From assembly GCA_024640445.1 (NCBI GenBank), contig JAHEEZ010000030.1, positions 1 through 21,486 of the forward strand: 21,486 nucleotides of DNA, in the 5' to 3' direction. The stretch is from Acidobacteriota bacterium. GTDB taxonomy: Bacteria > Acidobacteriota > Blastocatellia > Pyrinomonadales > Pyrinomonadaceae. The notes below the pieces were generated by a model. It ran no database searches, was not told the DNA's origin, and saw nothing but the letters and a program-made list of their open reading frames with translations. Of this stretch, positions 13,995-21,117 are shown one piece after another (within the stretch, counting starts at the first letter, position 1; every line of letters begins with the position of its first letter). A program made the translations under genes and the position numbers.

Positions 13995-16900
13995 ATGATG
14001 AAGTCGGTATTGGGGATCTTTGCGATCCTCGCGGTATTCGTATGTCTCACGGGAGCCGGCTACGCCGGACCGGGAGAGCTGTCAGGAAGGATCGAGTCCG
14101 GAGATTCTTTGTGGAAATCGGTTTCCGAAGGGGAAATCGAGAAGACGGGAAAGAGGTTGGCGACACCGGAACAACTCCGTCTTTTTAGTTTGAATGAAAA
14201 AGAACTTGAGTCCTTGCTGGCAAGAATGCCGCTTGAGTTCACTGAGGAAGCCGGGGTCAGTTACGTCGTGTTATCGATACCGGATCTTGAAGGAAAACTG
14301 GTCCGTTTCCGGATCGCGGAATCCCCAGTGCTTTCACCGGCAGTCGCGGCGCAGTTCCCGGAATGGAAGACCTTTGCCGGTCAGGGAATCGATGACCCGA
14401 CTGCAGTGGCTCGCTTCGATTGGTCCGGGACCGGTTTCCACGGATATGTGATGACACTGAACGGAACCTATTTGATAGATCCGTTCCAGTCTGGCGACCG
14501 CAAGCATTACATTGTTTACAGCAAGGAAGACTTCGGGTCGTCCGGACCTCAGTTTCATTGCAGTCTGGACGAACGCCTCCAAAAGGCGGACCGTAATATT
14601 TTCAATAGTTACGGTGAATCGCCTGGTAATAACTTTTCGCATGGAGCCACGGTCCGCACCTACAAGGTAGCCATCGCAACAACGGGTGAGTACACCGTAG
14701 CCTTCGGGGGCCAGACCACAGCGTTCAATGAAGTGATGTCTGCTGTGAACAGGATAAATACTATTTATCGCCGCGAGTTCGCGGTCTCTTTGCAGTTGGT
14801 TTCGAACACTAGTACGATTTATCCCGATCCGAACACTGACCCGTACAATAACACCGACCAAATCCCTCAACTCACGATCAATCATACGACCCTGAACAAT
14901 GCTTACGGTAATGCCAACTTTGACTTCGGCCATCTGTTCGGCACAATGGGAGGAGGCGTGGCCACCGGAGGTTCTGTCTGCCTCTCCGCACAGAAAGGTG
15001 AAGGTTATTCCGCAAGAGATGGAATGACGGGCGATCCTTTCTGGGTTGATTATGTGTCGCATGAGATGGGACACCAGTTTTCGGCGGATCACACATACAA
15101 TGAACTTGACTCGGGCACTTGCAACACTCGATCGATGATGAATGCTTATGAGGTTGCCAGCGGAAGTACGATCATGTCGTATGTCGGTATCTGCGACGCC
15201 CGAAATCTCCAACAGTATTCGCAGGATAACTTCCATGTCCGCAGCCTGACCCAGATCATCCCCTTTGTAAACGATGATCAGCAGGGAGCAAGTTGCGGAA
15301 CTCCTCAAGCCAGCGGCAATAACATTCCCGTTATCGCTACCCTTTCTGGCAACACTATTCCGAAGTTGACTCCGTTTACGTTGACAGCCAGCGCGACCGA
15401 TGCGGACGCCGGCGACTCGCTCACTTACCTGTGGGAACAATATGATCTCGCACCGTCCGCCAGCGGGCCACTGGGTACCCCGGCGAACACCTACGACGTG
15501 GACACAGATGGTGTTGAAAGGCCGCTCTTCCGCAGCTACGCACCTTCAGCGAGCCCTTCGCGGACATTTCCAAGTCTCACGTACATCCTAAATAACCAAA
15601 ACCAGCCGCCGCTGACCTACATGGGCACCTCGCCAGTGGGATCCGTCTGCCAGACCACAATAACGTGCGCGATCGGCGAGAATCTGCCATCGATAGCGAG
15701 GACGATGAACTTCCGCGTCTCGGTTCGAGACAACCATTCTCCTGTTGGAGCGATTGCGGATGCCGGAACGACCGTGACGGTCGTCAACACGCCGGGTCCC
15801 TTCCGAGTTACAACACAGAACCAAAGTCCGGCAACGTGGGCGGGTCAGAGTCAACAGACTGTCACCTGGGATGTCAATTCTACCAATCAGCCTCCGATCA
15901 GTACCGCGAATGTGAACATTCGGTTGTCGACTGACGGGGGCCAGACATTCCCGACGACACTTGCGGCAAATACTCCGAACGATGGTTCAGAAATGATCAC
16001 GGTTCCGAACGTCGCGACAACGTCCGCAAGGATCAAGGTCGAAGCCGCGGGAAATATTTACTTCGACATCAATGACGCTAATTTCTCGATCACGTCGTCA
16101 GCCAGGCGAACACTGACCGATTTTGACGGCGACGGTAAAACGGATGTCTCGATCTTTCGACCGAATCCGACCGGTTTCGCGGAGAACCTTGGACCTGAAG
16201 GTAGTTCTTCGCAATGGTGGATCCTGAGAAGTGGAGATATCAGCGCACTCGGAATTGCCTTTGGAACACCTTCCGACATTCTCGTACCTGCCGACTTTAC
16301 AGGTGACGGTAAGACGGATGTGGCATTCTTCAGGCCTTCGAGCGGCATTTGGTTCGTGCTGCGCAGCGAAGATTCGACGTTCTACGCTTTCCCGTTCGGA
16401 GCAAACGGCGACATTCCTGCCCCGGGAGACTTCGACGGCGATGGAAAATCTGATCCGGCTGTTTATCGTCCGTCTTTAGGTACATGGTTCATCCTCAGAT
16501 CTTCTGACTCGGGTACGACCGCCGTTCCTTTCGGAATCGCTGAAGACCGGCCGACCGTGGCCGACTTTGACGGTGACGGAAAGGCTGATGTCGCCCAGTA
16601 CAGGCCCTCGGTCAACCAGTGGTGGCAACTAAGAAGCACTGCGGGTGTGATCGGTTATCAGTTCGGGGCTTCAGGAGACAAGACGGCTATTGGTGACTAC
16701 ACCGGAGACGGCAAAGCGGATGTCGCATTCTACAGGCCTTCGACCTCGGAATGGTACGTGCTCAGAAGTGAGGATGCCTCATTCTTCGCGTTCCCCTGGG
16801 GAGCCGCAGGCGATATCTCGACACCGGGAGATTTCGACGGTGACGGCACCACAGATGCCGCCGTTTTCAGACCATCTAACAATACGTGGTTTATCAACGG

Positions 16901-17522
16901 CTCGACCTCTGGCTTCCAGGCGGTGCCTTTTGGTACTGCGGGAGATGTGCCGCTGCCGAACGCGTATGCTTACTCCGGATCGCAGTCGTCTGTCACTACT
17001 TTTCCTGGAACAGGCACAGGAGCGATTCCGGACGGAGGCAATGGTCCAAGAGCCTACGGAGCACCACTCAATGTCTCTTTCAACGTAACCGGATTAGGCG
17101 GAGCTGTTTCGACCGTGGAGGTAGATTTCAATGCTTCCCATTCATATGTTGGGGATTTGAAGGTGACTTTGATCGCACCTAACAACACCCAGCATAAGTT
17201 GTTTGAAACCACCGGAGCGACGACTGGTACTTCCGGCGGACTCGGAACAGATCTGAACTCCGCGAACACCTACACCTTCCGGGATTCATCGACGAACAAT
17301 TGGTGGACCTGGGTTGGGACCGGTAACCCTGTTCCGACCGGGAATGCACGGACGGTAGTTTCCGGTGGCGCGGGAGTTGTTAACCCTCCGATGGTCACTT
17401 CATTGAACACGGTGTTCGCGGGACTTGCTCCGAACGGAGTCTGGGTCCTGAGATTCGAAGACGGGTGGTCGGGCGATCCTGGCACGGTTACGGCAGCTAA
17501 CCTGAAAATCGGTACTTCCTAA
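13995..17522 (+). CDS. Secreted zinc metalloprotease (reprolysin-like) with FG-GAP/VCBS repeats and P-domain
   Basis: 1175 residues from the ATG at 13995 (MMKSVLGIFAILAVFVC...GYAG signal peptide, GGGAGA upstream); the earlier in-frame ATG at 13926 would bury the signal. A propeptide-like region (about 30-215) precedes a metzincin catalytic domain (about 220-440) with HEMGHQFSADH: zinc histidines H356, H360 and H366, catalytic E357, and a Met-turn at M394 in STIMSY. A linker of Ig/cadherin-like strands (about 450-700) leads to six repeats of the form DFDGDGKxDxAxxRP (about 708-990), Asp-rich loops that probably bind calcium in a beta-propeller. The last ~175 residues form a P-domain like that of proprotein convertases (VSFNVTGLGG, HSYVGDLKVTLIAPN, GVWVLRFEDGWSGDPG). 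It should be exported and cleave proteins outside the cell. Monocistronic, terminator at 17578. Confidence 0.93.
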   Translation: MMKSVLGIFAILAVFVCLTGAGYAGPGELSGRIESGDSLWKSVSEGEIEKTGKRLATPEQLRLFSLNEKELESLLARMPLEFTEEAGVSYVVLSIPDLEGKLVRFRIAESPVLSPAVAAQFPEWKTFAGQGIDDPTAVARFDWSGTGFHGYVMTLNGTYLIDPFQSGDRKHYIVYSKEDFGSSGPQFHCSLDERLQKADRNIFNSYGESPGNNFSHGATVRTYKVAIATTGEYTVAFGGQTTAFNEVMSAVNRINTIYRREFAVSLQLVSNTSTIYPDPNTDPYNNTDQIPQLTINHTTLNNAYGNANFDFGHLFGTMGGGVATGGSVCLSAQKGEGYSARDGMTGDPFWVDYVSHEMGHQFSADHTYNELDSGTCNTRSMMNAYEVASGSTIMSYVGICDARNLQQYSQDNFHVRSLTQIIPFVNDDQQGASCGTPQASGNNIPVIATLSGNTIPKLTPFTLTASATDADAGDSLTYLWEQYDLAPSASGPLGTPANTYDVDTDGVERPLFRSYAPSASPSRTFPSLTYILNNQNQPPLTYMGTSPVGSVCQTTITCAIGENLPSIARTMNFRVSVRDNHSPVGAIADAGTTVTVVNTPGPFRVTTQNQSPATWAGQSQQTVTWDVNSTNQPPISTANVNIRLSTDGGQTFPTTLAANTPNDGSEMITVPNVATTSARIKVEAAGNIYFDINDANFSITSSARRTLTDFDGDGKTDVSIFRPNPTGFAENLGPEGSSSQWWILRSGDISALGIAFGTPSDILVPADFTGDGKTDVAFFRPSSGIWFVLRSEDSTFYAFPFGANGDIPAPGDFDGDGKSDPAVYRPSLGTWFILRSSDSGTTAVPFGIAEDRPTVADFDGDGKADVAQYRPSVNQWWQLRSTAGVIGYQFGASGDKTAIGDYTGDGKADVAFYRPSTSEWYVLRSEDASFFAFPWGAAGDISTPGDFDGDGTTDAAVFRPSNNTWFINGSTSGFQAVPFGTAGDVPLPNAYAYSGSQSSVTTFPGTGTGAIPDGGNGPRAYGAPLNVSFNVTGLGGAVSTVEVDFNASHSYVGDLKVTLIAPNNTQHKLFETTGATTGTSGGLGTDLNSANTYTFRDSSTNNWWTWVGTGNPVPTGNARTVVSGGAGVVNPPMVTSLNTVFAGLAPNGVWVLRFEDGWSGDPGTVTAANLKIGTS

Positions 17523-17530
17523 GAAAGCGA

Positions 17531-17608
17531 AGGTTCAAAGCATTTTACTTTGAACCTGGGATCTAGAGGCTTTATTTGGGGCGCGGATATCTTCCGTGCC
17601 CCATTTTG
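17531..17608 (+). terminator. Hairpin plus intrinsic terminator after the metalloprotease gene
   Basis: First a perfect 10-bp hairpin, AGGTTCAAAG/CTTTGAACCT (17531-17540 with 17548-17557), without T-tract. Then GGGGC-G-CGGA/TCCG-T-GCCCC (17578-17587 with 17593-17602) followed by ATTTTGTT, the likely terminator. Confidence 0.75.
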
Positions 17609-17872
17609 TTGAATTGTCCCGTCCAGAAGCGGGCGGGCCAAGCAAAAGAAAGAAGTCCGGAGGTATGTATATCCCGCTCGCGGACAATTGACGGCGGTTT
17701 TCCAGCTTCCTCCTTCCTCCCTGCACCTACCTCTCTTGAATCCACATTCGCAGATCAAGCGAACAAAGTAAGCAGTTATACAAATGGCGGTGGCTTTTTA
17801 GTGTTTACTATCGTCAGGCTTAAGCCAGAGTGATTATTAATTATTTAAGGACTTTAACAGGCGGTTAATATC
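17609..17872. other. Spacer before two small membrane-protein genes
   Basis: Open frames exist but none has a ribosome site or coding character. AATTGTCC (17612-17619) recurs inverted as GGACAATT (17682-17689), and a perfect 10-bp palindrome GGCTTAAGCC lies at 17817-17826, about 47 bases before the next start codon, where a regulator could bind. Confidence 0.4.
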
Positions 17873-18046
17873 ATGAACAGATCAGACTACATTATCCTCG
17901 GCGCGGCGTTCGTGTCGTTCCTTTTCTCGGTATCGCTTTGGTTCGGTATTTTCGGGGGCGACATCAACTACAACAAACTGGCCGCAATTTTCGTCGGGAT
18001 CTGGGTACCTTCGATCCTCGCGCTGGGCAACTATTTCAAGCGCTGA
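17873..18046 (+). CDS. Small membrane protein of 57 residues, unknown function
   Basis: Read directly from the codons: ATG at 17873, TGA at 18044-18046, with an AGGCGG ribosome site about 8 bases upstream. The protein has two predicted membrane helices (about 6-28, starting IILGAAFVSFLFSV, and about 34-53, starting KLAAIFVGIWVPS), a short polar NYNK turn between them and a basic NYFKR end. No family is recognised. It is followed after 15 bases by another tiny membrane-protein gene with a perfect ribosome site and then a terminator, so the two form a dedicated mini-operon. Such proteins often serve as subunits or regulators of larger membrane complexes, but no partner is visible here. Confidence 0.78.
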   Translation: MNRSDYIILGAAFVSFLFSVSLWFGIFGGDINYNKLAAIFVGIWVPSILALGNYFKR

Positions 18047-18061
18047 GCGCAGGAGGCTTAA

Positions 18062-18181
18062 ATGGACCTTATTATCTTTATAGTCGGCTTCGTGGTTTCC
18101 ATGTCTGTGGTGTACGCGATCTTCGCTCAAATACCGCTGATGATGGTTGAGAAAGAAGACTCCCCGACGGATCCTCAGTAA
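18062..18181 (+). CDS. Membrane protein of 39 residues, unknown function
   Basis: Too short for most gene callers. The ATG at 18062 follows a perfect AGGAGG (18051-18056) by 5 bases; the stop is TAA at 18179-18181. One membrane helix spans about residues 2-22 (LIIFIVGFVVSMSVVYAIF), followed by QIPLMMVEKEDSPTDPQ, an acidic, proline-rich tail that probably faces the cytoplasm. It starts 15 bases after the 57-residue gene and is closed by a terminator at 18191, so coding is well supported by context even without homology. It resembles in size the single-helix subunits of respiratory or transport complexes, but I cannot assign it. Confidence 0.75.
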   Translation: MDLIIFIVGFVVSMSVVYAIFAQIPLMMVEKEDSPTDPQ

Positions 18182-18190
18182 ACGAAATTT

Positions 18191-18229
18191 CCGGGCGGTT
18201 TTCCTTAGGAAGACCGCCCGGCTGCCTTT
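18191..18229 (+). terminator. Terminator of the small membrane-protein pair
   Basis: CCGGGCGGT-T-TTCC pairs with GGAA-G-ACCGCCCGG (18191-18204 with 18208-18221), a 14-position stem with one wobble and a TTA loop. The T-tract after it is weak (CTGCCTTTG). It ends 10 bases after the stop codon. Confidence 0.75.
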
Positions 18230-18449
18230 GACTGAGTAGAATTCTTTCGAATTCCGTCCCACACCTGTTAAAATTTGATCTCGGTCATTTCTATCTGTGT
18301 TCGGTCTTCCGTGTGCGGCGAGAATCGCGAGAATCCTATTTGTGGAATTTGCGCTCTTGCCACCGTGAATTTCTCCGCGGCCCCTGAGTCCGGCCAGTTG
18401 AATGCGGAGACATCTTCTCGTGTCCCGACCGGCCCTCGGAGTCCTGACT

Positions 18450-19934
18450 ATGAAAATCTTGCTTGTCTATCCGTTTTTCCCCGATACTTACTGGAGCTTT
18501 CGGCATGCCCTGTATTTTGAGGGCAAGCGCGCAGCGTTTCCTCCGCTCGGATTGCTTACCGTTTCATCGATGCTTCCGGCCGGATGGGAGCGGCGGCTAG
18601 TCGATATGAACGTCGAACCGCTCAGTGACGAAGCGATCGAATGGGCGGACATGGTCTTCGTAAGCGCGATGATCGTTCAAAAGGGCTCGCTTGAGGAAGT
18701 GGTCGCCAGATGTAAAGCGCTGGGAAAACCGGTCGCGGTCGGCGGACCGTACGTTTCAACCGGAAGCGATCACCTCCCTTTGGCAGATTATATTTTTTCC
18801 GGCGAAGCGGAAGCGACGCTTCCGGAATTCATAAGAGATCTTGAGTCCGGCAGACCGAAGCCCTTTTACAAACCGGCGGAAAGGCCGTCGCTTGCCGATA
18901 CTCCGTCTCCGGATTTCAGCCTGATCGATCCCGGGAATTACAGTGCGATGAACGTCCAGTATTCGCGTGGTTGTCCCTTCCAGTGCGAGTTCTGCGACAT
19001 AATTGAGATCTACGGCCGTATCCCGCGCACAAAATCAAACCAGCAGATGCTCGCCGAACTGGATTCTCTTAATGAAGCTGGTTGGCGGGGAATGGTATTC
19101 ATCGTCGACGACAATTTCATAGGCAATAAAAAGAATGTAAGGAAATTCCTTCCAGACCTGATTGACTGGTCGGAGCGGAACGGCTTCCCCTTCTCTTTCA
19201 TCACCGAGGCAAGCGTGAATCTCGCGGAGGATGAACCGCTTTTGCAGATGATGCAGGACGCGGGATTTAAGAGGGTCTTCCTGGGCATCGAGACGCCTGT
19301 GGAAGAGAGCCTCAAGGAAGCTCAAAAAGGCCAGAACACGCGCCGCAACCTTCTTGATTCCGTTCACAAGATCCAGAGTTACGGGATGGAGGTCATGGCC
19401 GGATTCATACTCGGTTTCGACAACGATCCTGAGGACATTTTCGAGAGGCAGATGGACTTCATACGCGAAAGCGGGATCCCTCTCGCAATGGTCGGGCTTC
19501 TTGCCGCGCTGCCGGACACACAGCTATGGCGGCGACTAGAAAAAGAAGGCAGGCTGGTTGAGGAGAGTACGGGAAACAACACGGACTGCACCTTGAACTT
19601 CGTACCCAAGATGGACAGCAAACGGTTGGTGGAAGGCTACAAGGAAGTCCTGCAAAATATCTACAGCCCGCGCGAATACTACAAGAGAGCACTGGACTGC
19701 CTGTCTCGTTTCAAGCAGACACAGATCGCGCCGAGACAGATCAGCGTGACTGCCGACATGAAGGCTTTGTTCAAACTCGTGATCACGCTCGGCGTCCGTG
19801 AGAGATCGCGTTTGCAGTTTTGGAGTTACGTGATCAAGGTTCTAACGAGGTGTCCGAGGAATTTCGCCCATGGGTTGACGCTTGCGGCGATGGGGTATCA
19901 CTTTCGGAAAGTTACAGCGGCGAACTGCGAATGA
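18450..19934 (+). CDS. B12-binding radical SAM protein, HpnP/DUF4070-like
   Basis: 494 residues from the ATG at 18450, with CGGAG upstream; the earlier ATG at 18402 adds a non-family basic stretch. The B12-binding-like domain (about 1-135) begins MKILLVYPFFPDTYWSFRHA and continues AAFPPLGLLTVSSMLP, RLVDMNV, FVSAMIVQ and VAVGGPYVSTG. The radical SAM motif is CPFQCEFC (C175, C179, C182) in QYSRGCPFQCEFCDIIEIYGR, with VDDNFIGNKK, TEASVNLAED, FLGIETP and GFILGFDND after it. The last part (GLLAALPDTQLWRRLEKEGRL to YSPREYYKRA) is the DUF4070 region. This is the layout of hopanoid C-2 methylase HpnP and the archaeal GDGT ring synthases, but many relatives have other or unknown substrates. No hopanoid gene is adjacent. 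Lipid modification is the best guess. Confidence 0.87.
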   Translation: MKILLVYPFFPDTYWSFRHALYFEGKRAAFPPLGLLTVSSMLPAGWERRLVDMNVEPLSDEAIEWADMVFVSAMIVQKGSLEEVVARCKALGKPVAVGGPYVSTGSDHLPLADYIFSGEAEATLPEFIRDLESGRPKPFYKPAERPSLADTPSPDFSLIDPGNYSAMNVQYSRGCPFQCEFCDIIEIYGRIPRTKSNQQMLAELDSLNEAGWRGMVFIVDDNFIGNKKNVRKFLPDLIDWSERNGFPFSFITEASVNLAEDEPLLQMMQDAGFKRVFLGIETPVEESLKEAQKGQNTRRNLLDSVHKIQSYGMEVMAGFILGFDNDPEDIFERQMDFIRESGIPLAMVGLLAALPDTQLWRRLEKEGRLVEESTGNNTDCTLNFVPKMDSKRLVEGYKEVLQNIYSPREYYKRALDCLSRFKQTQIAPRQISVTADMKALFKLVITLGVRERSRLQFWSYVIKVLTRCPRNFAHGLTLAAMGYHFRKVTAANCE

Positions 19935-19944
19935 CCGTCTCCGA

Positions 19945-20268
19945 TCACTCGTCTTTCTTGTTCTTTTTCGGCACCAGCAGAATGCCGTTCAGCTTGATCC
20001 GTTTCTGACTGGAATTGCCGGCGGTCCTGCCGGCGTATTCGTAGTCAAAGATATAGTCAAAATGCCCGGTAGAGAGTTTCTTGCAGACGAGTTCCGGAAG
20101 ATGAAATAGAAACGCGTCCGCAAAATGCCCCATGCTCTCGTCAACAAAACCGAGCGGTTCATCGCTCTTCTCATCCAGATACACGGGAATGCTTTCGACG
20201 TGATCACAACGGTCGTAAATATCGCCAAGCACGTGTCGGCGTTTTATCGCAAGGGGCGAGTAGGTCAT
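19945..20268 (-). CDS. Uncharacterised 107-residue protein in an operon with an XRE regulator
   Basis: No family is recognised. The protein is soluble, with no signal or membrane segment. Notable stretches are VYLDEKSDEPLGFVDES, HFADAFLFHLPELVCKKLS, GHFDYIFDYEY and a lysine-rich end (VPKKNKKDE). The middle is rich in aromatic and acidic residues and looks like alternating strands. It begins 23 bases after the XRE regulator gene on the same strand with no Shine-Dalgarno of its own, so translation may be coupled. Its 3' end is 10 bases from the end of the convergent radical SAM gene. A regulator followed by a small partner protein recalls a toxin-antitoxin layout, but nothing in the sequence shows toxicity. 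It could equally be a partner or effector of the regulator. Confidence 0.7.
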   Translation of the reverse strand: MTYSPLAIKRRHVLGDIYDRCDHVESIPVYLDEKSDEPLGFVDESMGHFADAFLFHLPELVCKKLSTGHFDYIFDYEYAGRTAGNSSQKRIKLNGILLVPKKNKKDE

Positions 20269-20291
20269 TTTTCAGATCGCGGCGTTGAAGG

Positions 20292-20531
20292 TCACGCGGC
20301 TTTTCCTTTGCCGGCGACCGCTTCGGTCCCTCCGGATATCTTCAAGAGGTCGCCGGGCTCACACTCAAGCGAACGGCATATCTTTTCCAGCGTTGCGAAA
20401 TTGACCCCCTGCGCCTTCCCTTTCTTAAGGCGCCACAGGGTCGTATGGCTGATGCCGGTCTCTTTCGAAAGCCAGTAGGAAGTGCGGCCGCGCCGCGCCA
20501 AAACGTCATTAATTCGGATCTCGATTTGCAT
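20292..20531 (-). CDS. XRE/Cro-CI-type helix-turn-helix regulator, 79 residues
   Basis: A single-domain DNA-binding protein. MQIEIRINDVLARRGRTSYWLSKETG starts the HTH; the turn and recognition helix follow (ISHTTLWRLKKGKAQGV), then LEKICRSLECEPGDLLKI closes the five-helix fold, as in YozG-like XRE proteins. A short Ala/Gly/Lys tail ends it. It probably represses its own operon by binding a dyad: a consensus-like promoter 50-80 bases upstream on the minus strand is overlapped by a perfect palindrome at 20594-20610. It is the first gene of a two-gene unit with the 107-residue protein. The ribosome site before the ATG is weak (CGGACCGTGATCT). Identity as an XRE regulator is clear; its targets are inferred. 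Confidence 0.88.
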   Translation of the reverse strand: MQIEIRINDVLARRGRTSYWLSKETGISHTTLWRLKKGKAQGVNFATLEKICRSLECEPGDLLKISGGTEAVAGKGKAA

Positions 20532-20580
20532 AGATCACGGTCCGCTAAATCATTCGAACTCAAGTATATACTGTATGTAA

Positions 20581-20629
20581 AATATATTTCAGATTTGACA
20601 TATAGTCAAAGACAAGTGTAGTCTTGACT
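20581..20629 (-). promoter_or_regulatory. Minus-strand promoter overlapped by an operator-like palindrome
   Basis: On the minus strand TTGACT (20609-20604) is followed after exactly 17 bases by TATATT (20586-20581), a strong sigma-70-type promoter that would start about 45 bases before the XRE ATG. The -35 box lies in the perfect palindrome TTTGAC-5-GTCAAA (20594-20610). A further arm GTCTTGACT (20621-20629) mirrors AGTCAAAGAC (20604-20613) with one base missing. On the plus strand the same region offers TTGACA (20595-20600) with a weaker TGTAGT 16 bases on, possibly serving the divergent gene at 20805. Confidence 0.65.
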
Positions 20630-20804
20630 TTCCGGCAATCCTTTCGCAGGGATCTCCCAAGATCCACGGATTCTCCCTGAATTCATAAAGCAAAAATTCA
20701 AGGTCAGAAAGCGGTAAAGTTGCGGTGGTCCTTTTGTATTCAGAAGGTGCCGGAGAACAAGGCGGAACCGAAAACGGTTTTCGCAGGAGGCTTATATTAG
20801 GCAA

Positions 20805-21026
20805 ATGAAAAACAAAGAGACAAAGAAAGCCCGGATCAAAGTGATCAAGAAGGGCGAGGTGAGACAGGTTGAAAAACCTACGGTCTCAAAAGAAGATGAA
20901 AAGGAATCGACAAGGCGAGAGATCGTCTCGACGGTATCCGATTGGGTAAATGAATTGAGGGACCGTAGGACGGATTCCGCATTGGCGATAGATCAGCTGT
21001 TCTCAGCAATTCCGCAAAAAGCGTGA
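20805..21026 (+). CDS. Small charged protein of 73 residues, unknown function
   Basis: Reads ATG at 20805 to TGA at 21026. The N-terminal half is a strongly basic and acidic mixed stretch (MKNKETKKARIKVIKKGE, then KEDEKESTRRE), probably disordered; the second half (EIVSTVSDWVNELRDRR, then ALAIDQLFSAIP) should form two amphipathic helices. No family is recognised. AGGAGG (20785-20790) is 14 bases from the ATG, longer than ideal; an AGG at 20799-20801 is nearer. A hairpin AACCG-AAAA-CGGTT (20766-20779) precedes the site. It is divergent from the XRE operon and shares its control region, so the XRE protein could regulate both sides. The neighbour on the right is a convergent TPR protein. Coding is likely but not certain. 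Confidence 0.65.
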   Translation: MKNKETKKARIKVIKKGEVRQVEKPTVSKEDEKESTRREIVSTVSDWVNELRDRRTDSALAIDQLFSAIPQKA

Positions 21027-21117
21027 CATTCTTGTTAGTTCCACGGTTCAATACCCGCCTCTTCTCCCAAGAGTCAAAGAAAAATCAGAGATCGAAGAAA
21101 TGGTATCGCAGTGATGT

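Noticed and set aside
14334..15440. Minus-strand frame of 368 residues inside the metalloprotease gene
   Set aside because: Shadow of the catalytic-domain region, no recognisable motif.
20589..20804. 71-residue minus-strand frame between the XRE and 73-residue genes
   Set aside because: It overlaps the promoter/operator region and has no ribosome site or motif.
21040..21075. Possible tRNA T-arm (GGTTCAATACC)
   Set aside because: No acceptor, D- or anticodon stem can be built around it.
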